Positions 18,357-26,752 of a stretch of 45,820 nt of DNA are shown here, piece after piece (positions within the stretch are counted from its first letter, which is position 1; every line of letters starts with the position of its first letter). The position numbers and the translations under genes are program-made. Location: positions 1-45,820 of the forward strand of contig JAKFER010000225.1 in the NCBI GenBank assembly GCA_036675565.1. Direction: 5' to 3'. The notes beneath the pieces were generated by a model. It ran no database searches, was not told where the DNA came from, and worked only from the letters and a program-made list of their open reading frames with translations. Origin of the DNA: JACCYQ01 sp036675565 (GTDB lineage Bacteria; Bacteroidota; Bacteroidia; Chitinophagales; Chitinophagaceae).

Positions 18357-18920
18357 TTAACGGATCTTATAAATAAAATCATTATTCTCAAACTGGCGGG
18401 CTATCTGCTTCAGGTCATAAGCCACACTTCCTTCCACCATCTTATCTCCAATCTGTAAAATAAATCCACCGATTAATGATTCATCCACTTTGGTTTGCAG
18501 TTCAATTTCCTGCATATCGGTCGTCGCCCTTATTTGTTCCAGGATAGATTCTATCAGTTCATCACTCAGCGGAACCGCTGTAGTAAGTTTAACCGTATGA
18601 ATATTATTGAAAACTTTATACTGCTCAATAAATGCTTTTGCAATTTCAGGCAATGCAGATTCTCTTTCTTTTTTTATTAATAGCTTATAAAAAAGAACAG
18701 TAAGCTCCGATACCTTGTTTTTCAATACTGCATCCAATGTTTTTATTTTGGTATCGGCATGTATAACAGGGCTCTTTAGCATACTCACAAAATCAGGATT
18801 GCTTTTAGAAATCTTTGCAATCAATTCCATATCACCATACACCTGTTCCATTGATTTTTGTTCAATGGAAAGATCTAAAATCGACTTTGCGTACCGCGCT
18901 GCTAATCTGGGATTCAGCAT
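18357..18920 (-). CDS. atpH: F1 ATP synthase subunit delta
   Basis: The 187-residue delta (OSCP) subunit links the F1 head to the peripheral stalk. N-terminal LNPRLAARYAKSILDLS and the C-terminal IGGFILQIGDKMVEGSVAYDLKQI are the family signatures. It starts 22 bp after atpF. A 165-bp gap separates it from atpA; I see no hairpin or clear promoter there. Confidence 0.96.
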   Translation of the reverse strand: MLNPRLAARYAKSILDLSIEQKSMEQVYGDMELIAKISKSNPDFVSMLKSPVIHADTKIKTLDAVLKNKVSELTVLFYKLLIKKERESALPEIAKAFIEQYKVFNNIHTVKLTTAVPLSDELIESILEQIRATTDMQEIELQTKVDESLIGGFILQIGDKMVEGSVAYDLKQIARQFENNDFIYKIR

Positions 18921-18942
18921 ATTACTCTCCGCTAATGTTTAA

Positions 18943-19437
18943 TTAATTTAATTTAACGCCTTCAACCAACTGCGCTATGTGTTTCTCCTGAGCCGGCTTA
19001 TCATTCAATTCTCTCTTCAATACTTTCTCACTTACTTCAATAACCATTTTACCGATCTGGTTTTTAACATCAGTAATTGCGGCCATTTTCTGTGTTTGAA
19101 TGGCCAGTTGCGCTTCATTAATGATTTTTGAAGCTTCTACTTTAGCCTGCTCTTTTGCATCAGTAATGATCTTTTCTTTTATCTCACGGGCTTCCTTCAG
19201 CATTGCGCCTCTTTCTTCACGGGCCTGTGCCAGTAAAATTTCGTTTTCATTCTGCAAATGAGTCATTTCAGCACGTACTCTTTCAGCAGTAGACAATGAA
19301 TCGGAAATGCCCTTTTCACGTTCATCCAACGAATTTAAAATCGGCTTCCAGGCAAATTTTTTCAATATGAGGAAGACAATAATGAACGCAAGCAGCGTCC
19401 AGAAAATTAAACCCAACGATGGTAATAACAGTTCCAT
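18943..19437 (-). CDS. atpF: Fo ATP synthase subunit b
   Basis: A 164-residue peripheral-stalk subunit: one N-terminal transmembrane helix (about 5-25, SLGLIFWTLLAFIIVFLIL) then a long charged coiled coil (about 35-155) with the usual dimerisation pattern. It is encoded between atpE and atpH as expected. The 175 bp before it contain repeated AATTTGATAA units. Confidence 0.96.
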   Translation of the reverse strand: MELLLPSLGLIFWTLLAFIIVFLILKKFAWKPILNSLDEREKGISDSLSTAERVRAEMTHLQNENEILLAQAREERGAMLKEAREIKEKIITDAKEQAKVEASKIINEAQLAIQTQKMAAITDVKNQIGKMVIEVSEKVLKRELNDKPAQEKHIAQLVEGVKLN

Positions 19438-19440
19438 AAT

Positions 19441-19485
19441 TCAATTTGATAATTTGATAATTTGGCAATTTGATAATTCATATAA
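19441..19485. repeat. AATTTGATAA repeats between atpE and atpF
   Basis: Four CAATTTGATAA/TAATTTGATAA-like units in tandem, related to the CAATTTGAAAAT family elsewhere in the window. Further 'AATTCCAAATTCCCAATTCC' units follow at about 19503-19530. The repeats lie inside the atp transcript. Confidence 0.7.
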
Positions 19486-19612
19486 TTTGGATCATCACCA
19501 CTAATTCCAAATTCCCAATTCCTAATTCCTTTAAAAAACAATCAACTAAATGTAATTACTGCACCCGCGGCCCTGTGCGTTGAATGCAGTAATTTTTTTT
19601 ACGTGCAGCGTA

Positions 19613-19876
19613 TTATTTTAATACGGCCAATAAACCTGCGATTACTGCGAAAAGGGCAACACCCTCAACGAATGCAGCAGTCAGGATCATGTTTGCACGA
19701 ATGTCATTCGATGCTTCCGGTTGACGGGCAATGGCTTCAACAGCACCTTTACCAATCTGCCCGATTCCAATACCAGCACCAACTGCAGCAAGACCTGCAC
19801 CGATTGCGCCACCCATGTGAGAGAAGCCTCTTTCAAAATCGGGTGCTGCTTGCAGCAAAATTGTCATTAAATCCAT
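19613..19876 (-). CDS. atpE: Fo ATP synthase subunit c
   Basis: This 87-residue proteolipid forms the rotor ring. Two hydrophobic hairpin helices are visible, with GAGIGIGQIGKGAVEAIARQ in helix 1 and loop, and the ion-binding glutamate in AAFVEGVALFAVI of helix 2. The Glu is followed by Gly, without the Ser/Thr of sodium-type rings, suggesting proton coupling. It lies 35 bp after atpB. Confidence 0.97.
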   Translation of the reverse strand: MDLMTILLQAAPDFERGFSHMGGAIGAGLAAVGAGIGIGQIGKGAVEAIARQPEASNDIRANMILTAAFVEGVALFAVIAGLLAVLK

Positions 19877-19911
19877 GATACTTGTTTTTTATAATTAAAA
19901 AAGCGTTTAGT

Positions 19912-21048
19912 CTAAATAACTACAGGTTCCTGGTGATGATCAACATCATCATGCCCACCTTCAAAAGCCTGCCCGATAAAAATAGCTGTCAGGTTCGTGA
20001 AAATAAATGCCTGTATAAATACAATCAGGATCTCTATCAGGTAAATAAATACAGTGAATAAAATAGAGAATGGAGAAAATCCCCAACCTGCTATACTGCT
20101 CATTGCACCAAATATGAAAATCAATGATATAAAACTTAAAATAATAATGTGACCTGCTACCATGTTTGCAAAAAGACGGACAATCAATGCAAATGGCTTT
20201 GTAAATACTCCCAGGATCTCCACAGGAATCAAAATAATCTTAATGGCATGTGGAACCGGTGGCCAGAAAATGTGCGCCCAAAAATGCTTATTGCTGCTTA
20301 ATAGTATAACAATGAAAGAAATAACACCCAATACCAATGTAAAAGCAATGTTTCCTGTAACGTTTGCCGATCCTGGCAGCAGTCCCATAAAACTATTGAT
20401 GATGATAAAAAAGAATATCGTCAACAAATAAGGCAGGTATTTCTTGTAATTTCTTCCCAGGTTTGGTTTTGCCACTTCATCCCGAACAAAGGTGATCAAC
20501 GGTTCTACTGCATTCTGAATTCCTTTTGGTGCTGTTTTTGTTCCCTGTCCTGATTGATATTTTTTTGCAATGCTTGTTAGTAACCAAACTAATAAAACAA
20601 CCGCAAGCATCATCTGAACCACATTACGTGTTAATGAAAAATCATATACCTGCACAGTGTTATCCAATGTATGTCCATCTTCTAAAACAGGAATGATCTT
20701 ATTTCCCTGCTGGCGATAACCTTTGTAAGCATCTTCGCCATGATGAAATTTAGATGACATGAAAACATCAAGGCCTCTTTGCGGAGAATATAAAATGACT
20801 GGCAATGGAATCGTGGCGTGAAAATCCCCTGCCGTAAAAAAGTGAAATTCATGTCCATCCTGGATGTGATCCATGATGGTTTTAGCAGGATCAAACTTGG
20901 CATCAGCATGCTCAACTTCAAAATCAGCAGTTGTCCCGGGAATGGTGTCCGTATGGTCACTTTCTTGTGATATTACGGGATTGAAAACCGACAACGTAAA
21001 TAAGCTGAAAACCAATACCAATAAGCATTTTACTCGTGCTGAAGTCAT
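19912..21048 (-). CDS. atpB: Fo ATP synthase subunit a
   Basis: A 378-residue subunit forming the proton half-channels. It has a signal-like N-terminus (MTSARVKCLLVLVFSLFTLS) and a long extramembrane N-terminal region (about 30-120) before the membrane helices, as is usual in Bacteroidota. The key arginine is in FALIVRLFANMVAGH. The frame extends upstream to 21099, but a perfect -7 (TATCTTTG, 21069-21076) lies within that extension, so ATG 21048 is taken. It is the first gene of atpB-E-F-H-A; no atpI/atpZ is seen upstream. Confidence 0.95.
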   Translation of the reverse strand: MTSARVKCLLVLVFSLFTLSVFNPVISQESDHTDTIPGTTADFEVEHADAKFDPAKTIMDHIQDGHEFHFFTAGDFHATIPLPVILYSPQRGLDVFMSSKFHHGEDAYKGYRQQGNKIIPVLEDGHTLDNTVQVYDFSLTRNVVQMMLAVVLLVWLLTSIAKKYQSGQGTKTAPKGIQNAVEPLITFVRDEVAKPNLGRNYKKYLPYLLTIFFFIIINSFMGLLPGSANVTGNIAFTLVLGVISFIVILLSSNKHFWAHIFWPPVPHAIKIILIPVEILGVFTKPFALIVRLFANMVAGHIIILSFISLIFIFGAMSSIAGWGFSPFSILFTVFIYLIEILIVFIQAFIFTNLTAIFIGQAFEGGHDDVDHHQEPVVI

Positions 21049-21068
21049 ACCGTTCCTCAAATTTGGCG

Positions 21069-21076
21069 CAAAGATA
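21069..21076 (-). promoter_or_regulatory. -7 element of the atp operon promoter
   Basis: TATCTTTG on the minus strand is a perfect TAnnTTTG. Transcription would start near 21062, giving a leader of about 14 nt before the ATG at 21048. A TTG lies 22 nt upstream in a T-rich stretch. Confidence 0.7.
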
Positions 21077-21114
21077 AGGAGGGAAAGGTAAAAAACCACA
21101 ACATTATATAACTA

Positions 21115-21600
21115 TTAGCCGGGATTTTGCTTGCTTAAATTTTTAATTTTTTCGAGATAGATTACGTCCAACTGATCTTTGGGTCGGTTCACTGCCTTTT
21201 TATTTTCTATTAATTGGTTGATGTTTAAAAAAGGAATTTTTGTTCCATCTATTTCAGCAATAAATGAAAGTTCAAGGCATTCTTGAATGGTATAATTTTC
21301 TAATCCCTTCATAGAGGTCATTATATCCAGCCGCATCCCATTGTTTAAATGAAAATATGTCCGACCAGGTACAAACTGCATCTTTTTAATCATTGAATAA
21401 TTGCCCATTTCGCATGTTAAAAATGCGGCTCTTAATTTTTCTCTGTTTTCAATTGTGTCTTCAATCCACATATCAATATCTTCTGTACTTCGCTGATATC
21501 CGTTTAAATTGGTGGCCACTCCACCAACCATAATATAAACTACCTGGTGCTTTTCAAGGCTTTTCCAGAATTTCAGTAATTCCTCATCAAATACATCCAT
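21115..21600 (-). CDS. Minimal nucleotidyltransferase-fold protein
   Basis: A 161-residue protein with the nucleotidyltransferase signature: MVGGVATNLNGYQRSTEDID gives GG (26-27) and the metal pair D41/D43, and GMRLDIM gives the third carboxylate D92. No HEPN or other fused domain is present. It resembles DUF6036/MNT-like antitoxin or AbiEii-related enzymes, which may transfer nucleotides to a protein or RNA. It starts one base after the preceding 64-residue gene, so the two form a cassette. The target is unknown. Confidence 0.8.
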   Translation of the reverse strand: MDVFDEELLKFWKSLEKHQVVYIMVGGVATNLNGYQRSTEDIDMWIEDTIENREKLRAAFLTCEMGNYSMIKKMQFVPGRTYFHLNNGMRLDIMTSMKGLENYTIQECLELSFIAEIDGTKIPFLNINQLIENKKAVNRPKDQLDVIYLEKIKNLSKQNPG

Positions 21601-21601
21601 G

Positions 21602-21796
21602 TTATTTCGATTGAGGCTTCATCGTATTGTATGGGGTAATGCGTGCCTTTTTCAACATGATTCCTCTCTTCATCAGTTTGGTCATCATATAATAGCGTTC
21701 TGCGGGAGTTCGTTTTAAAGCCTCTTTTAAAAGGTCTGTTTCAGCCTTTTCATAATTTGCATCCGTTTCTTCAACGATTTGCTTTTTCGAGTTCAT
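21602..21796 (-). CDS. Small protein paired with the nucleotidyltransferase
   Basis: A 64-residue, charged, helical protein (MNSKKQIVEETDANYEKAET; then KRTPAERYYMMTKLMKRGIM). A longer frame up to 21877 lies within the ABC gene and adds Cys-rich sequence, so ATG 21796 is used; it falls 4 bp after the ABC stop. The conserved-looking TPAERYYMMTKLMK may contact its partner. No family was named; an antitoxin-like or adaptor role is a guess from position. Confidence 0.65.
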   Translation of the reverse strand: MNSKKQIVEETDANYEKAETDLLKEALKRTPAERYYMMTKLMKRGIMLKKARITPYNTMKPQSK

Positions 21797-21800
21797 TTTT

Positions 21801-23555
21801 TTAAACAGAAACAGCTTTTTTCGTAAACTGCATCTCATGCAATTTACTGTAAAATCCGCCATGCACCAACAGTTCATCGTGCGTACCTGCTTCCTTCAAT
21901 TCGCCTTTGTCTAAAACAATAATCTGGTTTGCTTTACGAATGGTGGATAACCTGTGAGCGATAATAATGGAAGTCCTGTTGGCGATCAGTTTTCCAATGG
22001 CCTGCTGTATCAGCTGCTCACTTTCAGTATCAATGGATGATGTGGCTTCATCCAAAATTAATATAGCAGGATTATATAAAAGTGCCCGGATAAAAGATAA
22101 AAGTTGCCGCTGGCCAAGTGATAAGGTGGCTCCTCTTTCTCTTACATTATAATCATAGCCGCCCGGCAATTGCATAATAAATTCATGCATACCAATGAGT
22201 TTTGCCGCCTGTATAACTTGTTCTTTAGAAATACCAGGGTGGCGCAAGGTAATATTATCCATAATGGAACCAGAGAACAGGAACACATCCTGCAAAACCA
22301 CACCAACACTTCCTCTTAATTTTTCTAACTGGTATTCATTAATATTTACATCGTCAATAAGAATTTCGCCCTTGTTTACCTGGTATAACCTGTTCAACAA
22401 ACTGATGATGGTTGTTTTCCCGGAGCCAGTATGTCCTACAATGGCAACGGTATCGCCGGCTTTCAGCGTAAAGTTGATATTCTTTAATACCTCCTGTTCG
22501 GGTAGATAACCAAATGTTACATTTTTAAATTCAACCTTACCATCTACTTTTTCCGGGGAATAAATTCCATCGGTTTTTGTTACATCATCATTGTCCAATA
22601 CTTTAAAAACCCTTTCGGCAGCAATCATTCCCATTTGGATAACATTAAATTTATCCGCTATCACTCTAAGTGGCCTGAAAATCAGGTTTAGGAATTGAAT
22701 AAACGCCACCAGCACCCCTGCATTCACTCTTTGACCGGCACCCCACCAAACGATTAATCCAATAGAAGTTGCCAGGACAATTTCCACCACAGGAAAAAAA
22801 ACAGAATACGCAAAAATGGCTTTCACATTCGCATTGCGGTGTTCTTTATTAATTTCTTTAAACTTATTATACTCTTTATCCTCCACCGCAAATGACTGAA
22901 TAATAGCCATTCCGGTTAGATGTTCCTGTACGAAAGCATTTAAATGGCTAACCGCATTACGCACCTTGTGAAAGGACCTGTTCACACTTTCTTTAAAATA
23001 ATAAGTGGCGATCAGCATGATCGGAAAAGGAATCAGGCAAATCAGCGTCAATCGCCAATCCATCCAGAACATCACACCCAATACACAAATAATAGACAGA
23101 AAATCGGCAATGATGGAAATTAATCCATCCGAAAAAACATCATTGATCCTTTCATTATCATCAATGGTACGTGTGGTTAAAGTACCGATTGCCGTTTTAT
23201 CAAATTGACGAAGATTAAGCGATAATATTTTTTTGTATACAGTTACCCGCATATCCTTCACAACATGCTGACCCAGCCAGGATGTAATGAAGGAAAAATA
23301 AAAACGCAAAGCGGTTTCTATTAAAAGAAAAACGATCTGAATCACCGTAATCCAGATCACCATATCCAAAAATTTGTAGGTAATATATTTATCTACGGTT
23401 TGTTGAATAAGGTAAGGACGAATGGGTGTGAAAGCCGCTAATACGATAGCAAGTCCTACTGAAATGAAAAATTGTTTTTTATAAGGACGGGCAAATTTAA
23501 AAACCCTGCGCAGAAGGTTGATATCGAAAGATTTTTTTATAGCAGGGTCCGCCAC
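21801..23555 (-). CDS. ABC transporter, fused permease/ATPase (exporter type)
   Basis: A 584-residue half-transporter of the MsbA/MdlB type: six transmembrane helices (about 30-300) then an ATPase domain with Walker A GHTGSGKTT (374-382), signature LSLGQ (478-482), Walker B ILILDEATSSID (about 498-509) and the switch histidine in IIAHRLSTI. All catalytic residues are intact. It would export lipid or a drug-like compound as a dimer; the substrate is not readable. The start is GTG at 23555; no in-frame ATG lies nearby. Downstream genes follow within 4 bp. Confidence 0.93.
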   Translation of the reverse strand: MADPAIKKSFDINLLRRVFKFARPYKKQFFISVGLAIVLAAFTPIRPYLIQQTVDKYITYKFLDMVIWITVIQIVFLLIETALRFYFSFITSWLGQHVVKDMRVTVYKKILSLNLRQFDKTAIGTLTTRTIDDNERINDVFSDGLISIIADFLSIICVLGVMFWMDWRLTLICLIPFPIMLIATYYFKESVNRSFHKVRNAVSHLNAFVQEHLTGMAIIQSFAVEDKEYNKFKEINKEHRNANVKAIFAYSVFFPVVEIVLATSIGLIVWWGAGQRVNAGVLVAFIQFLNLIFRPLRVIADKFNVIQMGMIAAERVFKVLDNDDVTKTDGIYSPEKVDGKVEFKNVTFGYLPEQEVLKNINFTLKAGDTVAIVGHTGSGKTTIISLLNRLYQVNKGEILIDDVNINEYQLEKLRGSVGVVLQDVFLFSGSIMDNITLRHPGISKEQVIQAAKLIGMHEFIMQLPGGYDYNVRERGATLSLGQRQLLSFIRALLYNPAILILDEATSSIDTESEQLIQQAIGKLIANRTSIIIAHRLSTIRKANQIIVLDKGELKEAGTHDELLVHGGFYSKLHEMQFTKKAVSV

Positions 23556-23581
23556 GCTTCAATATACATTTAGGTTAACTA

Positions 23582-23589
23582 CAAATGTA
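23582..23589 (-). promoter_or_regulatory. -7 element for the ABC transporter operon
   Basis: TACATTTG on the minus strand, a perfect TAnnTTTG, 26 nt before the GTG start. No TTTG is evident at the -33 position. Confidence 0.6.
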
Positions 23590-23614
23590 AACAGAACTGA
23601 TTTTTATTTAGGTA

Positions 23615-25804
23615 TTAAAGGATTTGTTCGGTATCCATGGCGGTTTTATATGCCTTGATAAATATTGCACCCAAATTTTTATATGGAGGTATATAGTCTT
23701 CCAAACCTTCGACCGTAACGGTATTATCCAACTCTTTCCAGAATGGGATCCAGTCAATATTCTGACCGTTGCGAAGTTTTTCCATCAATAAATTAAAGAA
23801 GGGTTGATTAATGCGTGTTTTACCTATTTGCTTGGAAGCAATGATATGTGCTTCTGGTGCATTTTGTAAAATATCATGAATTAAATGATATCCACCGCAT
23901 GAACCCATAAAAACGATTTTGGCTGATGGCAATATTTGGTTGATCGTATAATTGGCATAATAACTATGTCCCCGATGGATGACAACGGTTGGAGCCAGGT
24001 TGTTTTTTGCCAGGTAAGCCTCCAATTCTCTTTGCGCTTTTTCATCTTCACCAGTTTCCTCCGGTAACGGCTTATTAGCATAGATCATTACAGGTTTTCC
24101 TTTTACGGATTGAATGTAAACCCATTTATCAGTATGCGTTGTTTTCCAGTTACTGTTATTGAATTGTCTCAAAAAGCCCTGGAAAATATTTTGACCATCT
24201 TCATCACCATAAAAGAAAACCTGCATAATCACCTTATCTTCTTCATTGGTCAATGACTTAAAATTTACATTATAAACGGGTGAAATACCCAACTCTGTTG
24301 AAAGGTTTATTTTATTGGTTGAATCTGCAGATTGAAATAATTTATCCAGCAGGTTGTAAATGACTATTCCTCTTTTATTATTCTGGGCCACATTTCGCTG
24401 GTAGTTGATCTGGATGTTTTTGATCATTTCATCAGCCAATGGTTTGATACTTTCAGCAATGCTTGCATAACTGTCAGCAACATCAACTCCATCCTCCAAT
24501 CCATCCGATTTTTCAAGTCCACCAACAAACGCCTGCATCAACTTTGCCGCATCACCCTGGTGGTTGAAAGAAGCTAAAAAATGGCTTAATGTATTATAAC
24601 CGGCGGCTATTTTTATAAACTTCCTGTACTTATCAAATTTTACAGACATCAGCAAACTATCACCTCTTTGGCCAATCCGACTCATTATATATGGATATAC
24701 ACCATTGGTATAACTGGAGGTATAAATAACGCCATCACTTAAAACAGCCACATAATAAAGTTCCTGCGCACTCAGTGGTTGTAAAACCCGGAACCGAACT
24801 GCATCCGGTGAGTTGTGCAATCCATTGATCACATTCACAAAAGAACTGATTGCTTTTTTCTGCATCATTTCCATAATAGATGCTGATTCCTGTATCGCTT
24901 CACCATTCAACTGCCTGTTTACATAATCAATATGTGTTTTAACCAGTAACTGGTAATATTTTACATCATCACTTTTTACATCGTCCACATCCTTAAATGT
25001 AATTTTCCCAGACATAATATTATCCAGGAAAGGAAAATACAATTGCCCGCTTCCTCCACTGGTTGCCATCTTACTCACGGTTTTCACCAGGGGATCATCA
25101 ATTTTCCGAATGGCAAATCCTAAACGGTTATTGGCAGCTGCATAATCATAAAGTTGTCTTGGGTTTTGATAAGCCGCCACTTTTACCAAACTATCTAAAA
25201 AAGGTAAGTTGGGATTTTCCAGCAAGGTTTGTAAAGTTTTTTCCGGGTAAAGCGTAACATATTTTTTAATCAATATGTACCGGCTTTCTTCATATCCCTT
25301 ATTCTGATCAAAAATGTTAGCACGCATTACTGCATTACCTACTTCATAAGGCATTTCTTTTATAGCAGGTAGCATGTTTTCATTGTTCCTGTCTATCGCT
25401 ATAAGCTTTTCATAAGCTGAAATAGTCGCTGGGATATAGGATGGCTTGAATGAGGTGCTGCGCCGGTTATTGTTGATATATCTCAGCACATTGGACAGGC
25501 CATGTAAATACTGCACTTTCAGGCGATGATCAAGAATGGAATCTTTTTCAATATTAAACTGAATCTCATCTGCCTTGTTTTGAACTGATTGTTGGATATA
25601 AAATTCAGTTTCTTTTGTAATAGCTGTATTAGCAGCTTGTTTATACGCTTCAAAAGCTTTTTGCTCCCGGTCTATGTAATCGTGATTTAATTGGCGCCTG
25701 AACTCCGGTTTTAAATTTTTATACTGGTTACTATCTCCCTGGGCGTTGAGACTAAAATGAAAACAAGCGGAAAATATAAATATGAAAAAAGTTGATGATC
25801 TCAT
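23615..25804 (-). CDS. Secreted protein with caspase/CHAT-like His-Cys signature
   Basis: A 729-residue protein with a signal peptide (MRSSTFFIFIFSACFHFSLNAQ), so periplasmic or secreted. The long helical part (about 25-560) shows no known domain. The C-terminal region has APTVVIHRGHSYY (His610/His613) and, 23 residues on, KIVFMGSCGGYH (Cys636), then HIIASKQIGKTRINQPFF. A hydrophobic strand ending in H-G and a second ending in a Cys after small residues is the layout of clan CD peptidases (caspase, gingipain, CHAT). This is motif reading only. The -7 element at 25819-25826 supports ATG 25804 over an upstream GTG. Confidence 0.8.
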   Translation of the reverse strand: MRSSTFFIFIFSACFHFSLNAQGDSNQYKNLKPEFRRQLNHDYIDREQKAFEAYKQAANTAITKETEFYIQQSVQNKADEIQFNIEKDSILDHRLKVQYLHGLSNVLRYINNNRRSTSFKPSYIPATISAYEKLIAIDRNNENMLPAIKEMPYEVGNAVMRANIFDQNKGYEESRYILIKKYVTLYPEKTLQTLLENPNLPFLDSLVKVAAYQNPRQLYDYAAANNRLGFAIRKIDDPLVKTVSKMATSGGSGQLYFPFLDNIMSGKITFKDVDDVKSDDVKYYQLLVKTHIDYVNRQLNGEAIQESASIMEMMQKKAISSFVNVINGLHNSPDAVRFRVLQPLSAQELYYVAVLSDGVIYTSSYTNGVYPYIMSRIGQRGDSLLMSVKFDKYRKFIKIAAGYNTLSHFLASFNHQGDAAKLMQAFVGGLEKSDGLEDGVDVADSYASIAESIKPLADEMIKNIQINYQRNVAQNNKRGIVIYNLLDKLFQSADSTNKINLSTELGISPVYNVNFKSLTNEEDKVIMQVFFYGDEDGQNIFQGFLRQFNNSNWKTTHTDKWVYIQSVKGKPVMIYANKPLPEETGEDEKAQRELEAYLAKNNLAPTVVIHRGHSYYANYTINQILPSAKIVFMGSCGGYHLIHDILQNAPEAHIIASKQIGKTRINQPFFNLLMEKLRNGQNIDWIPFWKELDNTVTVEGLEDYIPPYKNLGAIFIKAYKTAMDTEQIL

Positions 25805-25818
25805 AATGTAAAGTGAAA

Positions 25819-25826
25819 CAAAATTA
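25819..25826 (-). promoter_or_regulatory. -7 element for the caspase/CHAT-like gene
   Basis: TAATTTTG on the minus strand fits TAnnTTTG; a TTG lies 23 nt upstream. The predicted transcript starts about 8-10 nt before the ATG at 25804. Confidence 0.65.
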
Positions 25827-26006
25827 ATGCCCACCGTTTAAATTGGATACAATGAATGAAATTCTCTCTTTAAGAACAAATTTTGGCCAAATAAGCTGGT
25901 TATCAAATGTTAAAAATAATTAAACGATAAAGCGGCTGGTATATTATTTAATTATTAAGTATTCGTTACGCGGTTGTAATCCTCCCGGCTGTCTCTTCAA
26001 TTATTG

Positions 26007-26014
26007 TAGGTTTG
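26007..26014 (+). promoter_or_regulatory. -7 element for the response regulator gene
   Basis: TAGGTTTG is a perfect TAnnTTTG, 18 nt before the ATG at 26033. Its TTG is also the longest in-frame start, which is therefore rejected. The upstream element is not obvious. Confidence 0.65.
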
Positions 26015-26032
26015 CAAAAATTTAAACGCTGC

Positions 26033-26710
26033 ATGGAAACCAAGGCACGTACCGTGTTGATTGCTGATGATGAACCGGACATTTTGGAAATTTTGAAATA
26101 TAATCTGATTTCAGCGGGCTATTCTGTCATTACTGCAAAAGATGGAGATGATGCGCTTGAAAAAGCGAAAATCCATCAGCCACAGCTTATTGTTCTGGAC
26201 ATCATGATGCCTAAAAAAACGGGTGTGGAAGTTTGTGAGCGATTAAGAAAGCTTCCCCAGTTTAAACAGACCCTGATTTTATTTTTAACTGCTTTAAATG
26301 ATGATACTACACAGGTAAATGTTTTGGAAACAGGCGCTGATGATTATATCAGTAAACCTGTGAGCCCCAAAGTTTTTATCAGTCGCGTAAATGCATTATT
26401 CAGGCGTTTACCAGAAACAGGCGATAAAATACTGGAAATCGATGGCCTGGTGATCGATCCGCAAAAGTTCCTGGTAATTAATAATGGCAAAGAGATCATC
26501 CTGGCAAAAAAAGAATTTGAATTATTATACCTGCTGGCATCCAAGCCGGGAAGGGTTTTTTTAAGAAACGAAATATTGAACCAGATCTGGGGTGCAGATG
26601 TTATTGTAGGCGACCGCACCATTGATGTTCACGTACGTAAGGTGAGACAAAAACTGGGTATCGACTGTATCACCACGGTAAAAGGTGTTGGTTATAAGTT
26701 TGAGTTATGA
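26033..26710 (+). CDS. OmpR/PhoB-family response regulator
   Basis: A 225-residue regulator. The receiver domain (about 6-120) has the acidic pair in IADDEPD, phospho-acceptor D56 in LIVLDIMMPKK, the FLTAL threonine and the YISKPVSP lysine. The C-terminal winged helix (about 130-225) has KEFELLYLLASKPGRV, the GDRTIDVHVRKVRQKLG recognition helix and VKGVGYKF. It is followed 42 bp later by its kinase. It resembles PhoB/PhoP; a phosphate role is inferred from genes 4-16 kb downstream. Confidence 0.94.
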   Translation: METKARTVLIADDEPDILEILKYNLISAGYSVITAKDGDDALEKAKIHQPQLIVLDIMMPKKTGVEVCERLRKLPQFKQTLILFLTALNDDTTQVNVLETGADDYISKPVSPKVFISRVNALFRRLPETGDKILEIDGLVIDPQKFLVINNGKEIILAKKEFELLYLLASKPGRVFLRNEILNQIWGADVIVGDRTIDVHVRKVRQKLGIDCITTVKGVGYKFEL

Positions 26711-26752
26711 TGCACCGGGTGATATTACCTTTACTATCATTTTTAAAACTTC

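Noticed and set aside
21049..21099. Longer atpB start
   Set aside because: A perfect -7 element (TATCTTTG) lies inside the extension, so those codons would not be transcribed.
26012..26032. TTG start seven codons before the response regulator ATG
   Set aside because: The TTG is part of the -7 element TAGGTTTG.
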